Part shown: positions 1-7,947 of the stretch, one piece after another | How positions within the stretch are numbered: the first letter of the stretch is position 1 | Layout of the letters: each line of letters begins with the position of its first letter | Assembly: GCF_030646925.1 (NCBI RefSeq) | Contig: NZ_JAUSKL010000124.1 | Coordinates: 1 to 48,297, forward strand | DNA length: 48,297 bases | Direction: 5' to 3' | DNA from: Candidatus Binatus sp. | Lineage (GTDB): Bacteria > Desulfobacterota > Binatia > Binatales > Binataceae | Notes under the pieces: model-generated | What the model was told of the DNA's origin: nothing | Database searches by the model: none | What the model saw: the letters and a program-made list of their open reading frames with translations, nothing else | Translations under genes and position numbers: made by a program

Positions 1-85
1 GAATCTCCGCGCGGATAGCTGCCGGTGCGCACCGGGCATCGTCTTGCCTGGATCCAGCAACTTCGGCCGCGTGTGATGACATCGC
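1..85. other. Left edge, no gene seen
   Basis: No supportable gene lies between the window edge and the first small CDS. A perfect 14-base palindrome sits at 22-35 (CCGGTGCGCACCGG) and could form a hairpin in the transcript downstream of the small-protein pair. It has no T-run on either strand, so I do not call it a terminator. Confidence 0.4.
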
Positions 86-265
86 TTAGTGCACCAACGC
101 GATCAGCGAGCTCACGATGTAGGCAACGGAGATGGCGCCGAAGATCACTCCGGGCATCTCGTTCAGCATGTTGTACTGGGCAAGCCGCACCGCGTCGCTC
201 GACGGAGTCGCCTCGATCATCCGTCCGATCCGATTGATTCCTGCCTCATTCATCGTCGCGTTCAT
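86..265 (-). CDS. Small single-helix membrane protein, paralogue 1
   Basis: This encodes a protein of about 59 residues with a polar N-terminal half and one C-terminal hydrophobic helix (about residues 39-58) that holds a GxxxG motif (GVIFG) and ends YIVSSLIALVH. Two in-frame ATGs lie six bases apart. The GGAGGA at 272-277 leaves only one base before the first ATG but seven before the second, so I place the start at 265. It is clearly paralogous to the gene just upstream on the same strand. Both begin MNAT-NEA, share IEAT, and align at 17 of 29 positions through the helix. No family is recognised. A GxxxG helix in each of two paired small peptides recalls two-peptide bacteriocins or small membrane regulators, but there is no double-glycine leader, transporter or immunity gene nearby. 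Coding status rests on the duplication and the ribosome binding site. Confidence 0.7.
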   Translation of the reverse strand: MNATMNEAGINRIGRMIEATPSSDAVRLAQYNMLNEMPGVIFGAISVAYIVSSLIALVH

Positions 266-271
266 TTTCAT

Positions 272-277
272 TCCTCC
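272..277 (-). promoter_or_regulatory. Ribosome binding site deciding the start of paralogue 1
   Basis: GGAGGA on the minus strand. Its distance to the second of two ATGs (seven bases) is optimal, while its distance to the first is only one base. This favours the internal start at 265. Confidence 0.65.
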
Positions 278-308
278 AAACTGTTTGCGTGTTTCGTGTC
301 ATTGCTCG

Positions 309-485
309 TCAAGCAAGCGAGATCAGCGAGCTGACGATGTATCCGAGGGTGAGCAGCCCAAACACCGCGCCGGGCAGTTCGCTCAGCAGGTTGTTCTGCG
401 CATACCGGGTGCTCTCGGTCGCTTCGATCGTTTCCGACACGTTGCGGAATCCGGCGAGCCTTGCTTCGTTAGTAGTTGCGTTCAT
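309..485 (-). CDS. Small single-helix membrane protein, paralogue 2
   Basis: This encodes about 58 residues and lies upstream of its paralogue with a 43-base gap, so the two are probably co-transcribed. The polar N-terminus begins MNATTNEARL. The C-terminal hydrophobic helix (about residues 38-57) contains PG, then GAVFG (GxxxG), then YIVSSLISLA. As in the paralogue, a first ATG at 491 sits too close to the GGAGGA at 493-498, so the second ATG at 485 is preferred. The arrangement of ribosome binding site, double ATG and first coding residues is the same in both genes, which indicates a recent tandem duplication including the translation start. No named family is recognised. The role could be a membrane-active peptide, a stress-induced small membrane protein or a subunit of a larger complex, and nothing in the sequence decides between these. 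Confidence 0.7.
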   Translation of the reverse strand: MNATTNEARLAGFRNVSETIEATESTRYAQNNLLSELPGAVFGLLTLGYIVSSLISLA

Positions 486-492
486 TTTCATG

Positions 493-498
493 TCCTCC
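493..498 (-). promoter_or_regulatory. Ribosome binding site deciding the start of paralogue 2
   Basis: GGAGGA on the minus strand, eight bases before the ATG at 485 and two bases before the ATG at 491. The spacing favours the start at 485. Confidence 0.65.
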
Positions 499-795
499 GC
501 GATTCAGTTCGTATGTCCTTTAAGCAATGCCAATGCCATCGGATTTCTACTGATTTTGCGAGGCCGCCAGTCTGCCATTTTCGCGAAATGTAAGCGTCGC
601 ATTCATAAAATGCTTACATACACTGATATTTTCGTAATCGCATTATGCGAGCGGCGAAGCCAGCGCCATACATGATCCGCATCTTATTCCTCATTCGCGA
701 AAATCAAGCAGCCTCGGACACGCAGTTGATTTATGGCATCCTCCACCGAGCCCGCTGCTCTTTGATCTCTGCGATTCTTCTGCGAGAGTGTACCG
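499..795. promoter_or_regulatory. Divergent intergenic region with inverted repeats
   Basis: This region separates the small-protein pair (minus) from the methyltransferase-like gene (plus) and is less GC-rich than its surroundings. It contains a perfect inverted repeat ATGTAAGC/GCTTACAT (588-595 and 612-619, 16-base spacer). An abutting 10-base palindrome TTTCGCGAAA lies at 579-588, and an 11-base palindrome CGCATTATGCG at 639-649. Clustered dyads between divergent genes look like operators for a regulator. No convincing -35/-10 pair was fixed, and no open reading frame here looks real. Confidence 0.4.
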
Positions 796-1566
796 ATGGC
801 GAGTAGCGAACCCGGCCCTGAAGCGTCGGAATTGCCCCCCAAGGCGACCGGCAGCCTGAACCCTCCGACCGGCCCACTGCTGATTGCCGGCGCGATGCCC
901 CAGCCGGCGCCCTCCTTCTCGCGCGATACAGTGCTGCGATTCGCCGAGGTCTCGATCTTCCTCGTCGGCGTGATCGGCGCGGTCGCGCTCGGTCTCGGCA
1001 TCACCGCGTACTTCGCGGAGCACAGCTACGTGTACGCTTACTTGCTCGCCTACGCCGGCTTCCGCTTCTCCGATCTGCTGGTGCGCGACGATTCCATCGA
1101 CGGCACCGCGCGCCAGGAGTTGGGCAATCGAATCGCGGCGCAATTGCCGCTGCTCCTGATGTTCGCGGCGGCGCCGTTCGAACGAACCTACGTCTATGGC
1201 GGTACGATGCCCGAATCGATCGGCGCGCTCGGCCTGCTGCTCGAGCTGCTCGGGATGTGGCTGACTTTGGGCGCGCGAATCCAGCTCGGCTACTTCAGCC
1301 GCGGCGATCCCGAGCATCCGTACCTGGTGCGCAGCGGCTTCTATCGTTATATCCGTCATCCAGTTAACGCCGGCACCTTCCTGGTCGCACTCGGATGGCC
1401 GCTTGAATACGGCGCTCCGGTCACGCTGCTGGTGACGCTGATTATCGGGGTCGCGATTCTGCGCCGCCGTATCGCATCGGAAGAGAAAATTTTGCTCGCG
1501 CGGTTCGGCGAAATGTACGAAACCTATCAGCGCGAAACCGACGCGGTGATTCCGACGCTCTGGTAG
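796..1566 (+). CDS. Isoprenylcysteine carboxyl methyltransferase-like membrane protein
   Basis: This predicted integral membrane protein has 256 residues. After a Pro-rich, low-complexity N-terminus (about 1-45) there are several hydrophobic segments (about 48-72, 76-92, 112-128, 142-160, 205-222). The C-terminal block has the signature of the ICMT/phospholipid methyltransferase superfamily: the LVRSGFYRYIRHPVNAG stretch with R187-H188-P189, then E229-E230 and the FGxxYxxY stretch. In this superfamily the RHP and EE elements bind S-adenosylmethionine and line the active site. The bacterial members are diverse and the acceptor (lipid, thiol or other) cannot be inferred. It is followed closely (21 bases) by the DUF2339 gene, so the two may be co-transcribed. 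The ribosome binding site before the start is weak (GAGAG). Confidence 0.8.
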   Translation: MASSEPGPEASELPPKATGSLNPPTGPLLIAGAMPQPAPSFSRDTVLRFAEVSIFLVGVIGAVALGLGITAYFAEHSYVYAYLLAYAGFRFSDLLVRDDSIDGTARQELGNRIAAQLPLLLMFAAAPFERTYVYGGTMPESIGALGLLLELLGMWLTLGARIQLGYFSRGDPEHPYLVRSGFYRYIRHPVNAGTFLVALGWPLEYGAPVTLLVTLIIGVAILRRRIASEEKILLARFGEMYETYQRETDAVIPTLW

Positions 1567-1587
1567 CGAATCCCGCGCGCATAGCCG

Positions 1588-4500
1588 ATGGACTTCGTCT
1601 CTCTACTCATCGTCGGCGTGGTGCTCGCCTTTGTATTCCGGCGGCTCAAGGAGATCGCGAGTCGGCTCGACGGCAAGATCCAGACGCCGAGCGAGATCGC
1701 GCTCAGCGATGCGATCCGCAATCTCGAAGCGCGCATCAATCAACTCGAGTCGCAGGTGCAGACGCGCGGGCACGAGACGGTTCCGCCGGTCGAATCGACG
1801 CCCGCCACCGATGCCGCGCCGTCGATTGCACCGGTCGAAACAATTGCTCCGCCATCGGTGATCGAGACTCCGAGGGATTCCGCCGTCGCTGCGACCGCGC
1901 GCGCCGCGACAGGCCCGTTGAGTGCGCCAGTATCAACGGACCGGCCCGCACGACCGGCGATCGCGGAGCAGGTCGGTCGCGCATTGTTCGGATTCGTCCG
2001 CGAGCAAGTCGGCAGCCATGAATGGGAGTCGATCGTCGGCGGCAATCTGCTGAACAAGGTCGGCGTGCTCGTGCTGCTGATCGGCGTGACGCTCTTCCTT
2101 GGATTTTCGCTGACGCGACTCGGTGCAGCCGGCAAAATCGCGGTCGGTCTCGCGGTGAGCCTCGCGATGCTCACCGGCGGGATACTCGCCGAACGACGCT
2201 CGCGCTACGTCGTGTTCGGCCGCGGACTTATCGGCGGCGGATGGGCCGGCATCTACACCACCGCCTTCGCCGCGCATGGATTGCCGACCGCGCGCGTGAT
2301 CGAAAGTCCGACGCTCGCGACGATTCTGCTGCTCGCGGTCGCCGCCGCGATGATCGCGCATTCGATTCGTTACCGCTCTGAAGCGGTCACGGCGCTCGCC
2401 TACCTGATCGGCTTCGTTACGCTTGCGATTAGCCCGATGTCCTCGTTTGCGCTGTTCGCATCGATTCCGCTGGTCGCCTCGCTGCTCTACATCGCAAATC
2501 GGTTTCATTGGGAGCGCATCGCGGTCGCCGGAATCGTCGTGACGTACGCGAGCTACGCGTGGGCGACGCGCGAAGGCGCAAGCTCGGCCCCAGTGTTCGC
2601 AACCGACCAGGCCGCGCTCGCAATCTACTGGCTGATTTACGAAGGCTTCGATCTCGCCGCTCTTTATCGCGAGGGCCGCCGCCGCGGACCGGGTCAGATC
2701 CTCGCCGCGCTGAACGCCAGCGGATTCGTCGGCGTTTCGATGCTGCAGTGGCTCGAGCGGAGGCCCGACGATCTCTTCGTCGTGCTCGCCTATTCGGCCG
2801 CAGCATTTGTGATAAGCGCGATCGTTCGCGCGAGAATCGTGCGACTATCAGCCGATTCGCCGCTCCACGAGCGCGCCGCCGCAGGCAGCTACGAACTCAG
2901 CATCACGATCTCCGCGGCGCTCGCCGCCGCCGCGATCTTCCAGCGCTACGCCGGCTACTCGATCAACGTCGCCCTGCTGCTCGAAGCGCAGTTCCTCTTC
3001 CTGATTGGCGTGCAGACGGGCCAATCGTACCTGCAGATTCTCGGCGCGATCGTGTTTGCGATCCCCGTCGGCAAACTCGGCTACGCGTTGTTCGACGACA
3101 ACACGATGATTGTGTATCGCGGCCTGAAATTCTCGATCACGACGCCGATCGCGATCCTCACCGCCGCGGCCGGGTACCTCGATCGCGCGATGGCGATGCG
3201 GGCGCACACGCCGCGCAGATGGCGAATCCTCGCCTGGACCGCGTCGATCATTTTAGGCGCCGTTATCGCAAACGAGGCCGAAGCTTCGCACACCGGTATC
3301 GCGTGGCTCGCGCTCGGCGGATTGCTATTCGAAGCGGGATGGCTCGCCGACGATTTCGATTTTCGGCTTCAGTCGTACGTCGCGAGCAGCTTCGGCTTGA
3401 TGTCGATCGCGACCGTCAACCTCGATTTCGTTCCGGTTGAGCAATCGCATCGATGGGTCACGCTCGCGCTGGCGTGCTGATGGCTTACGGCGCGAGCCTG
3501 CAACTGATGTACTTTTCGCGCGCCACGCTGACAAACACGGAGCGCTCGTTCGCCCGCGACGGCGCGTCGATCGGCGGCGCCGTGCTGCTGCTGATCATGC
3601 TGTGGCATCTGCTCCCGCCGATGCTGGTTGCGATCGCATGGATTGCGGTCGCGGTGATTCTAATCGAAGCAGGCTTCATGCTGATTCCGTCCGCGCTGCG
3701 ATTCGAAGGGTACGCCGCCGCAGCGCTGACCGTCTCACGCCTCTTCGACGTGAATTTCATCACGTGGTCTCGCACCGCATTCATTTCCGATCGCCTCGCC
3801 ACCGTGATTCCCGTGATCGCCGCGTTCTACTACCTCGCGTGGCGCGTCAACGATCGATCGCAGCAGAGCTCGCAAAAGTCGATCGATCAGCCGGCCGCCG
3901 GCGCGTTTCTTTACGCCGCCGCGCTGCTGGTGACGACCTTAATCTGGTACGAAGTCGCACCCGCATACGTGGTGGACGTATGGGCGGTCTTCGGCCTGAT
4001 TCTTTTGATTCTCGGCGCGCGATTTTCGATTCGCCAACTGCGCATCCAGAGCTACTTGATCGCGCTGGTAGTTTTCGAACGATGCTGGCAGGTGAATTTC
4101 GATCTGACCGGCCTGCTGACGCGCGCGATCTCGATTCGAGTCGCGACCGCATCGATCGCGATCGCATGCCTCTACCTGTCGCAACTGATTTCTCCGCGCG
4201 AGAGCACCGAACCTCCGCCCACGCCGCGCGCGAACCCGCTCGAAGAAACGCTTTGGTATGTCGAAAATTACGCGCGCCCGGCCTTTTCGATTCTCGCGAC
4301 CGCGATGCTCACGATGCTTTTCTACTGCGAAGTCTCGGGCAACCTGCTCACCGTCGCGTGGGCGTTCGAGGCCGTGGTTTTGCTCATCGGTGGCTTCGCG
4401 ATGCGCGAGCGAGTGCTGCGCCTATCCGGACTGTTGCTGTTCTTCGTCGCGGTCTTCAAGGTATTCGTTTACGATTTGCGCGAACTCGAAGCGATGCCGC

Positions 4501-4592
4501 GCATCGCATCGTTCATCGTGCTGGGCGCGTTGCTGATCGCTGTCTCGTTCGGGTATTCGCGCTATCGCGAGAAACTGAGCCGCTTCTTATAG
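1588..4592 (+). pseudogene. DUF2339 membrane protein, interrupted by a frameshift
   Basis: The reading frame from 1588 stops at 3480, but the same family continues at once in another frame to 4592. Adding one base near 3471 (within GCTGGCGTGC) would join them into about 1001 residues, the usual size of DUF2339 (COG5373) proteins. The N-terminal part has a membrane anchor, a short coiled coil (about 18-55) and a Pro/Ala/Thr-rich linker (about 60-130). It then has the family hallmark region with WES-VGGNLLNKVGVLVLLIGV, followed by many transmembrane helices through both halves. The function of the family is unknown. The stop at 3478-3480 overlaps an ATG at 3480-3482 (TGATG), so two translationally coupled half-proteins are possible instead. 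A sequencing or assembly error, a true mutation, or a split gene would all look like this. Confidence 0.8.
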
Positions 4593-4604
4593 CCGGGCCG
4601 CGTC

Positions 4605-5225
4605 TTAGGGTCGCCGGGCTTTCACCTGGCATCGCACATTCGAGCAAAAGTTCTCGTCGTCGCGCGCGGTCACGAACATGTAGCCGCATCCCCAGCACTT
4701 GAAGAGCTTCTCGCCGTCCTTCAACATCGGCACGATTCGCTCCACCGCGTTGGCCTGAAGTTGATCGAACAAAGTCCCAACAGATGGAGGTACTCCGAAG
4801 TTTGATCCATCGGCGACCAGGCGGCCTTTCGCGCCCATCACGGCGAGTTCGTCCGCGCGATGATTGATCGGGTCGCTATCGTGTCCGCGCACCCACTCGA
4901 ATTGGACGTGGCGGATTTTCGCTTCCGTATCGAGCAACTCCCACAAGTCCTTATTGGCGTTGCGCTTCCAACGCAGATTCATCGTCTTGATGACGTATTG
5001 ACTGTCGCTGCGCAGCACCACCTCGGCGCCGGGCTCGGTGGCGCGCAGCCCTTCGATCGCGGCGGTCATTTCCATCCGGTTGTTGGTGGTCGCAGTCGCG
5101 CTGCCGTTGTATTCGCGCACCGCGCCGTCCGGATCTTGCAGCACTACGCCCCATCCGCCCGGCCCGGGATTTCCCAGACAGGAACCGTCGGCGTAAATGA
5201 GGTGGTGGCGATCCGACCGAGTCAC
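4605..5225 (-). CDS. rnhA: Ribonuclease HI with C-terminal zinc-ribbon tail
   Basis: This enzyme cleaves the RNA strand of RNA-DNA hybrids, for example in R-loops and Okazaki primers. The N-terminal domain (about 6-135) has all the expected catalytic residues: D13 in YADGSC, E52 in RMEMTAA, D74 in RSDSQY, H115 in RGHDSD and D125 in HRADELA. The protein has 206 residues against about 155 for the common enzyme. The extra C-terminal part (about 140-206) ends in four cysteines (C177, C180, C194, C199) spaced like a zinc ribbon, perhaps for nucleic-acid binding. The start is a GTG nine bases after the stop of glgA, so the two form a minus-strand unit. It converges with the DUF2339 gene, with almost no gap. 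Confidence 0.9.
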   Translation of the reverse strand: MTRSDRHHLIYADGSCLGNPGPGGWGVVLQDPDGAVREYNGSATATTNNRMEMTAAIEGLRATEPGAEVVLRSDSQYVIKTMNLRWKRNANKDLWELLDTEAKIRHVQFEWVRGHDSDPINHRADELAVMGAKGRLVADGSNFGVPPSVGTLFDQLQANAVERIVPMLKDGEKLFKCWGCGYMFVTARDDENFCSNVRCQVKARRP

Positions 5226-5234
5226 GCGCGAATT

Positions 5235-6692
5235 CTAGCCGAACCCGCGTTCTTTTCGGAGACGCGCAAACCAGTCCACATATTTGTGCGCCGCGGCTTC
5301 CCATGAAAAATCGGCGGCGAAACAATTCGCCATCAGCCGCCGCCACCCTTCTCGATTCCTGAACGTCGCGACCGCCCTGGAGAGCGCCGCGACCATCTCC
5401 GCCGCCTCGAATTTCTCGAACACGAAGCCGTTGCCGGTTCCGCTCGCCGCGTCGAACTCGCTCACCGTATCGCGCAAACCGCCGGTCGCGCGGACGATCG
5501 GCGCGCTGCCGTAACGCAGCGCGTACATCTGCGTCAGCCCGCACGGCTCGAATCGCGATGGCATCAGGAACGCGTCGCTGCCGGCCTGAATCTGATGAGC
5601 CTTGACGTTGTCGAACTCGAGGATGACGCGAATCTGGTCGGGATATTTCTGCTCTGCGGCTTTGAAAAATTTCGCGAGCGCCGCGTCGCCGCTCGCGAGC
5701 ATCACAAGTTGCAGATCAAGTTCCATCACCGGTTCGATTGCGTCGCGCAGCAGATCGACGCCCTTCTGCTCGGTCATCCGCGTGACCATCCCGACGATTG
5801 GCCACTCTTCGCGATTCGGCAGCTTCAGCATCTCGCGGAGCGCGCGCGAGCATTTGCGCTTGCCATCGGGCTTTTGCGGCGTGTAGGTCGCCGCGATATC
5901 GCGATCCTTCGCCGGATCCCACTCGTTGTAATCGGCGCCGTTCAGAATCCCGACGAAATTTGCCTTCTTCTGGGCGAGCACTCCTTCGAGCGCAAATCCA
6001 AGCTCGGGATCGTTCACCACCTCGCGCGCATAGGTCGGGCTCACCGTCGAGACGCCGTCGGCCAGCACGATCGCGCCCTTCATCAGGTTCATCCGGGCGT
6101 AGAATTCGAGGAAGTTCATCGAGAAGTACGACGCGTCGATACCCAGCAGCGGAAAATCGGCGGGGTCGCCGACGCCCTGGAACGCCAGATTGTGAATCGT
6201 GAAAATCGACAGCGCGTCCCGATATTTCTGCCGCAGCGCGGCGTCGGCGCGAACCACGATCGGCGTCGCCGACGCGTGCCAGTCGTGCGCGTGAATCACA
6301 TCGGGTCCGATAATCTCCGCCGCCGCGAACGCCGCCGCGCGTCCGAAAAAAATGAAGCGGCGCAGATTGTCGGGATAATCAGCGCCGCGCTCGCCGTAGA
6401 TACCGTCGCGCTCGAAAAATCCCGGATGCTCAATCAGGTACATCGGCACGCCCTGCCGATCGTGCGCGAGCGATACCGAAAAGGGCTCGTCGATGTCGCC
6501 CATCGGAATCGAGAGTCCGCTCAGCAGCGGCTTCGCTTCGACTTTTTGCAATATCGATTTGTAGCCCGGGACGATCAGCGACGGCTGATGCCCAATCCTC
6601 TTGAACGCTGCCGGCAACGCGCCAATCACGTCGGCGAGGCCGCCGGTTTTTGCGTGCGGCGCAACTTCCGCTGCGACAATCGCGATCTTCAC
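5235..6692 (-). CDS. glgA: Glycogen (starch) synthase
   Basis: This cytoplasmic GT5-family glycosyltransferase transfers glucose from ADP-glucose to the non-reducing end of a growing alpha-1,4-glucan. At 485 residues it has the normal bacterial length. The nucleotide-sugar-binding KTGGLADV motif lies at residues 15-22. The HAHDWHA block lies in the first Rossmann domain, the NGADYNEWDP block leads into the second, and the PSRFEPCGL stretch near residue 375 carries the conserved catalytic glutamate. The start is taken as GTG at 6692, since the family begins with MKIAIVAAEVAP-like sequence right at this point. No clear ribosome binding site precedes it. rnhA follows nine bases downstream. No other glycogen genes (glgB, glgC) are in the window. 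Confidence 0.93.
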   Translation of the reverse strand: MKIAIVAAEVAPHAKTGGLADVIGALPAAFKRIGHQPSLIVPGYKSILQKVEAKPLLSGLSIPMGDIDEPFSVSLAHDRQGVPMYLIEHPGFFERDGIYGERGADYPDNLRRFIFFGRAAAFAAAEIIGPDVIHAHDWHASATPIVVRADAALRQKYRDALSIFTIHNLAFQGVGDPADFPLLGIDASYFSMNFLEFYARMNLMKGAIVLADGVSTVSPTYAREVVNDPELGFALEGVLAQKKANFVGILNGADYNEWDPAKDRDIAATYTPQKPDGKRKCSRALREMLKLPNREEWPIVGMVTRMTEQKGVDLLRDAIEPVMELDLQLVMLASGDAALAKFFKAAEQKYPDQIRVILEFDNVKAHQIQAGSDAFLMPSRFEPCGLTQMYALRYGSAPIVRATGGLRDTVSEFDAASGTGNGFVFEKFEAAEMVAALSRAVATFRNREGWRRLMANCFAADFSWEAAAHKYVDWFARLRKERGFG

Positions 6693-6743
6693 ACGTCAAT
6701 TATGCTTCATCGCATCGTTTGAAGCCCGTCGATCGCGGACGAG

Positions 6744-6770
6744 AAAAAGGGCAGCCCGAGGCCGCCCCTT
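6744..6770 (-). terminator. Rho-independent terminator of the LLM operon
   Basis: Read on the minus strand, a stem of about 11 pairs (with two G-U pairs) closes a three-base loop and runs directly into a T-run, TTTTTCTCG. It lies 30-55 bases after the stop of the second LLM gene, in the correct orientation to end the tetR-LLM-LLM transcript. Confidence 0.7.
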
Positions 6771-6799
6771 CGATGCGATCATTTTGTCGTTAACTTAGT

Positions 6800-7936
6800 T
6801 CATCGACCGGCGGCCGCGGCGGCTTCCGCCTGATAGGTCCTCGAACTCGCGCTCAATTTCGGCATCACGTGCTTGCCGATCAGATCGATCGTCTGCATCA
6901 CCTTGTCGTGCGGGACCGCGCCGACCTGCACCAGCATCAGCAGCATGTCGATACCAGCCGCCTCATAAATTTTGGCAACCTTGAGGCAATCTTCCGGATC
7001 GCCGACCATCACCGAGCCCGATTCGATTCGCTTGTCGAGGTCCGCCAGCGACATCCGGTAGTCGCCGATCGCGACCGCTTGCTCCGCCATCTTCTTGTAG
7101 TACTCGTAGCCCTTGATTTCTTGCTTCGCGAACGGAGTGAACAGTTCCGCGGCTTTGCGCGTGGTGAAATCGATCGCGTCCTTCGCGATCACCTTCGCCT
7201 CTTCGCGCGTCGGTGCGCATACGCAGATCGTGGCGGCGGCGGTCTTGTCGTTGACGAAGGCGCCGACCGGTTCGCAAGTTTTGATCGCTTTCTTGTACAC
7301 CGCGATCAGCTTGTCGAGCATCCCCGGTTCCGAGATTCCGAAGCCGAGCGCGCCGATTCCCTTCTGCCCCGCGATTTCCCAGGTGGCCGGCTGCGTCGCC
7401 GCTACCCACATCGGCGGATGCGGTTTCTGAATCGGCTTCGGAATTACCTCGCGTTCCGGCATCTTGAAGAACTTGCCGTCGTGGCTGTAGGTCTCCTGCA
7501 TCCACATTTTCGGAATCGCGGCGACCGCCTCTTCCCACATCGCGCGCGAATCTTCGGGATTGACCTGGAAGCCGCCGAGTTCCTGCTCGGTGATCGAGCG
7601 GCCGGAGCCGAATTCGACGCGGCCGTTCGACATGATATCGAGCACCGCGATTCGTTCCGCCACGCGCGCCGGATGATTGAACGGAATCGGCAGCAGGCAA
7701 ATCCCGTGGCCGAGGCGAATCCGCTTCGTCACCTGGCTGAGCGCGCCGTACCAGACCTCCGGCGCCGACGAATACGACCACTCGCTCAGGAAGTGATGCT
7801 CGACGGTCCACACCGAGTGATAGCCAAGCACGTCGGCGAGTTTCACCTGCTCGGTCGCCTGGTGATAGATGTCGTACATGAAGCCGGGGTAATGCGGCCG
7901 GCTCCGCTGAATCTCATACTGCAGCGCAAACTCCAT
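6800..7936 (-). CDS. LLM-class flavin-dependent oxidoreductase (copy 1)
   Basis: This is a luciferase-like monooxygenase (bacterial luciferase/F420 reductase superfamily, TIM barrel) of 378 residues. The start at 7936 is preferred because GGAGG (7942-7946) lies five bases upstream and the protein then begins MEFALQYEIQ, as family members do. Family landmarks include SVWTVEHHF, the HPARVAERIAVLDIMSNGR block, which shapes the flavin site, and IPKPIQKPHPP with WVAATQPATW. It uses reduced FMN or F420, and the substrate cannot be told. It is a clear paralogue of the next gene upstream, from which it is separated by 11 bases, and it is the last gene of a TetR-headed operon. Likely roles are oxidation of an aliphatic, sulfonated or terpenoid compound. 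Confidence 0.87.
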   Translation of the reverse strand: MEFALQYEIQRSRPHYPGFMYDIYHQATEQVKLADVLGYHSVWTVEHHFLSEWSYSSAPEVWYGALSQVTKRIRLGHGICLLPIPFNHPARVAERIAVLDIMSNGRVEFGSGRSITEQELGGFQVNPEDSRAMWEEAVAAIPKMWMQETYSHDGKFFKMPEREVIPKPIQKPHPPMWVAATQPATWEIAGQKGIGALGFGISEPGMLDKLIAVYKKAIKTCEPVGAFVNDKTAAATICVCAPTREEAKVIAKDAIDFTTRKAAELFTPFAKQEIKGYEYYKKMAEQAVAIGDYRMSLADLDKRIESGSVMVGDPEDCLKVAKIYEAAGIDMLLMLVQVGAVPHDKVMQTIDLIGKHVMPKLSASSRTYQAEAAAAAGR

Positions 7937-7947
7937 TGAGGCCTCCT

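Noticed and set aside
22-35. 14-base palindrome considered as a terminator
   Set aside because: No T-run on either strand and close to the window edge, so only noted.
3437-4702. 421-codon frame overlapping the second half of the DUF2339 gene
   Set aside because: It is very rich in Arg, Ser and Asp with no hydrophobic pattern, while the competing frame continues the DUF2339 membrane protein.
5595-6722. 375-codon frame antisense to glgA
   Set aside because: glgA is certain; this is a compositional shadow.
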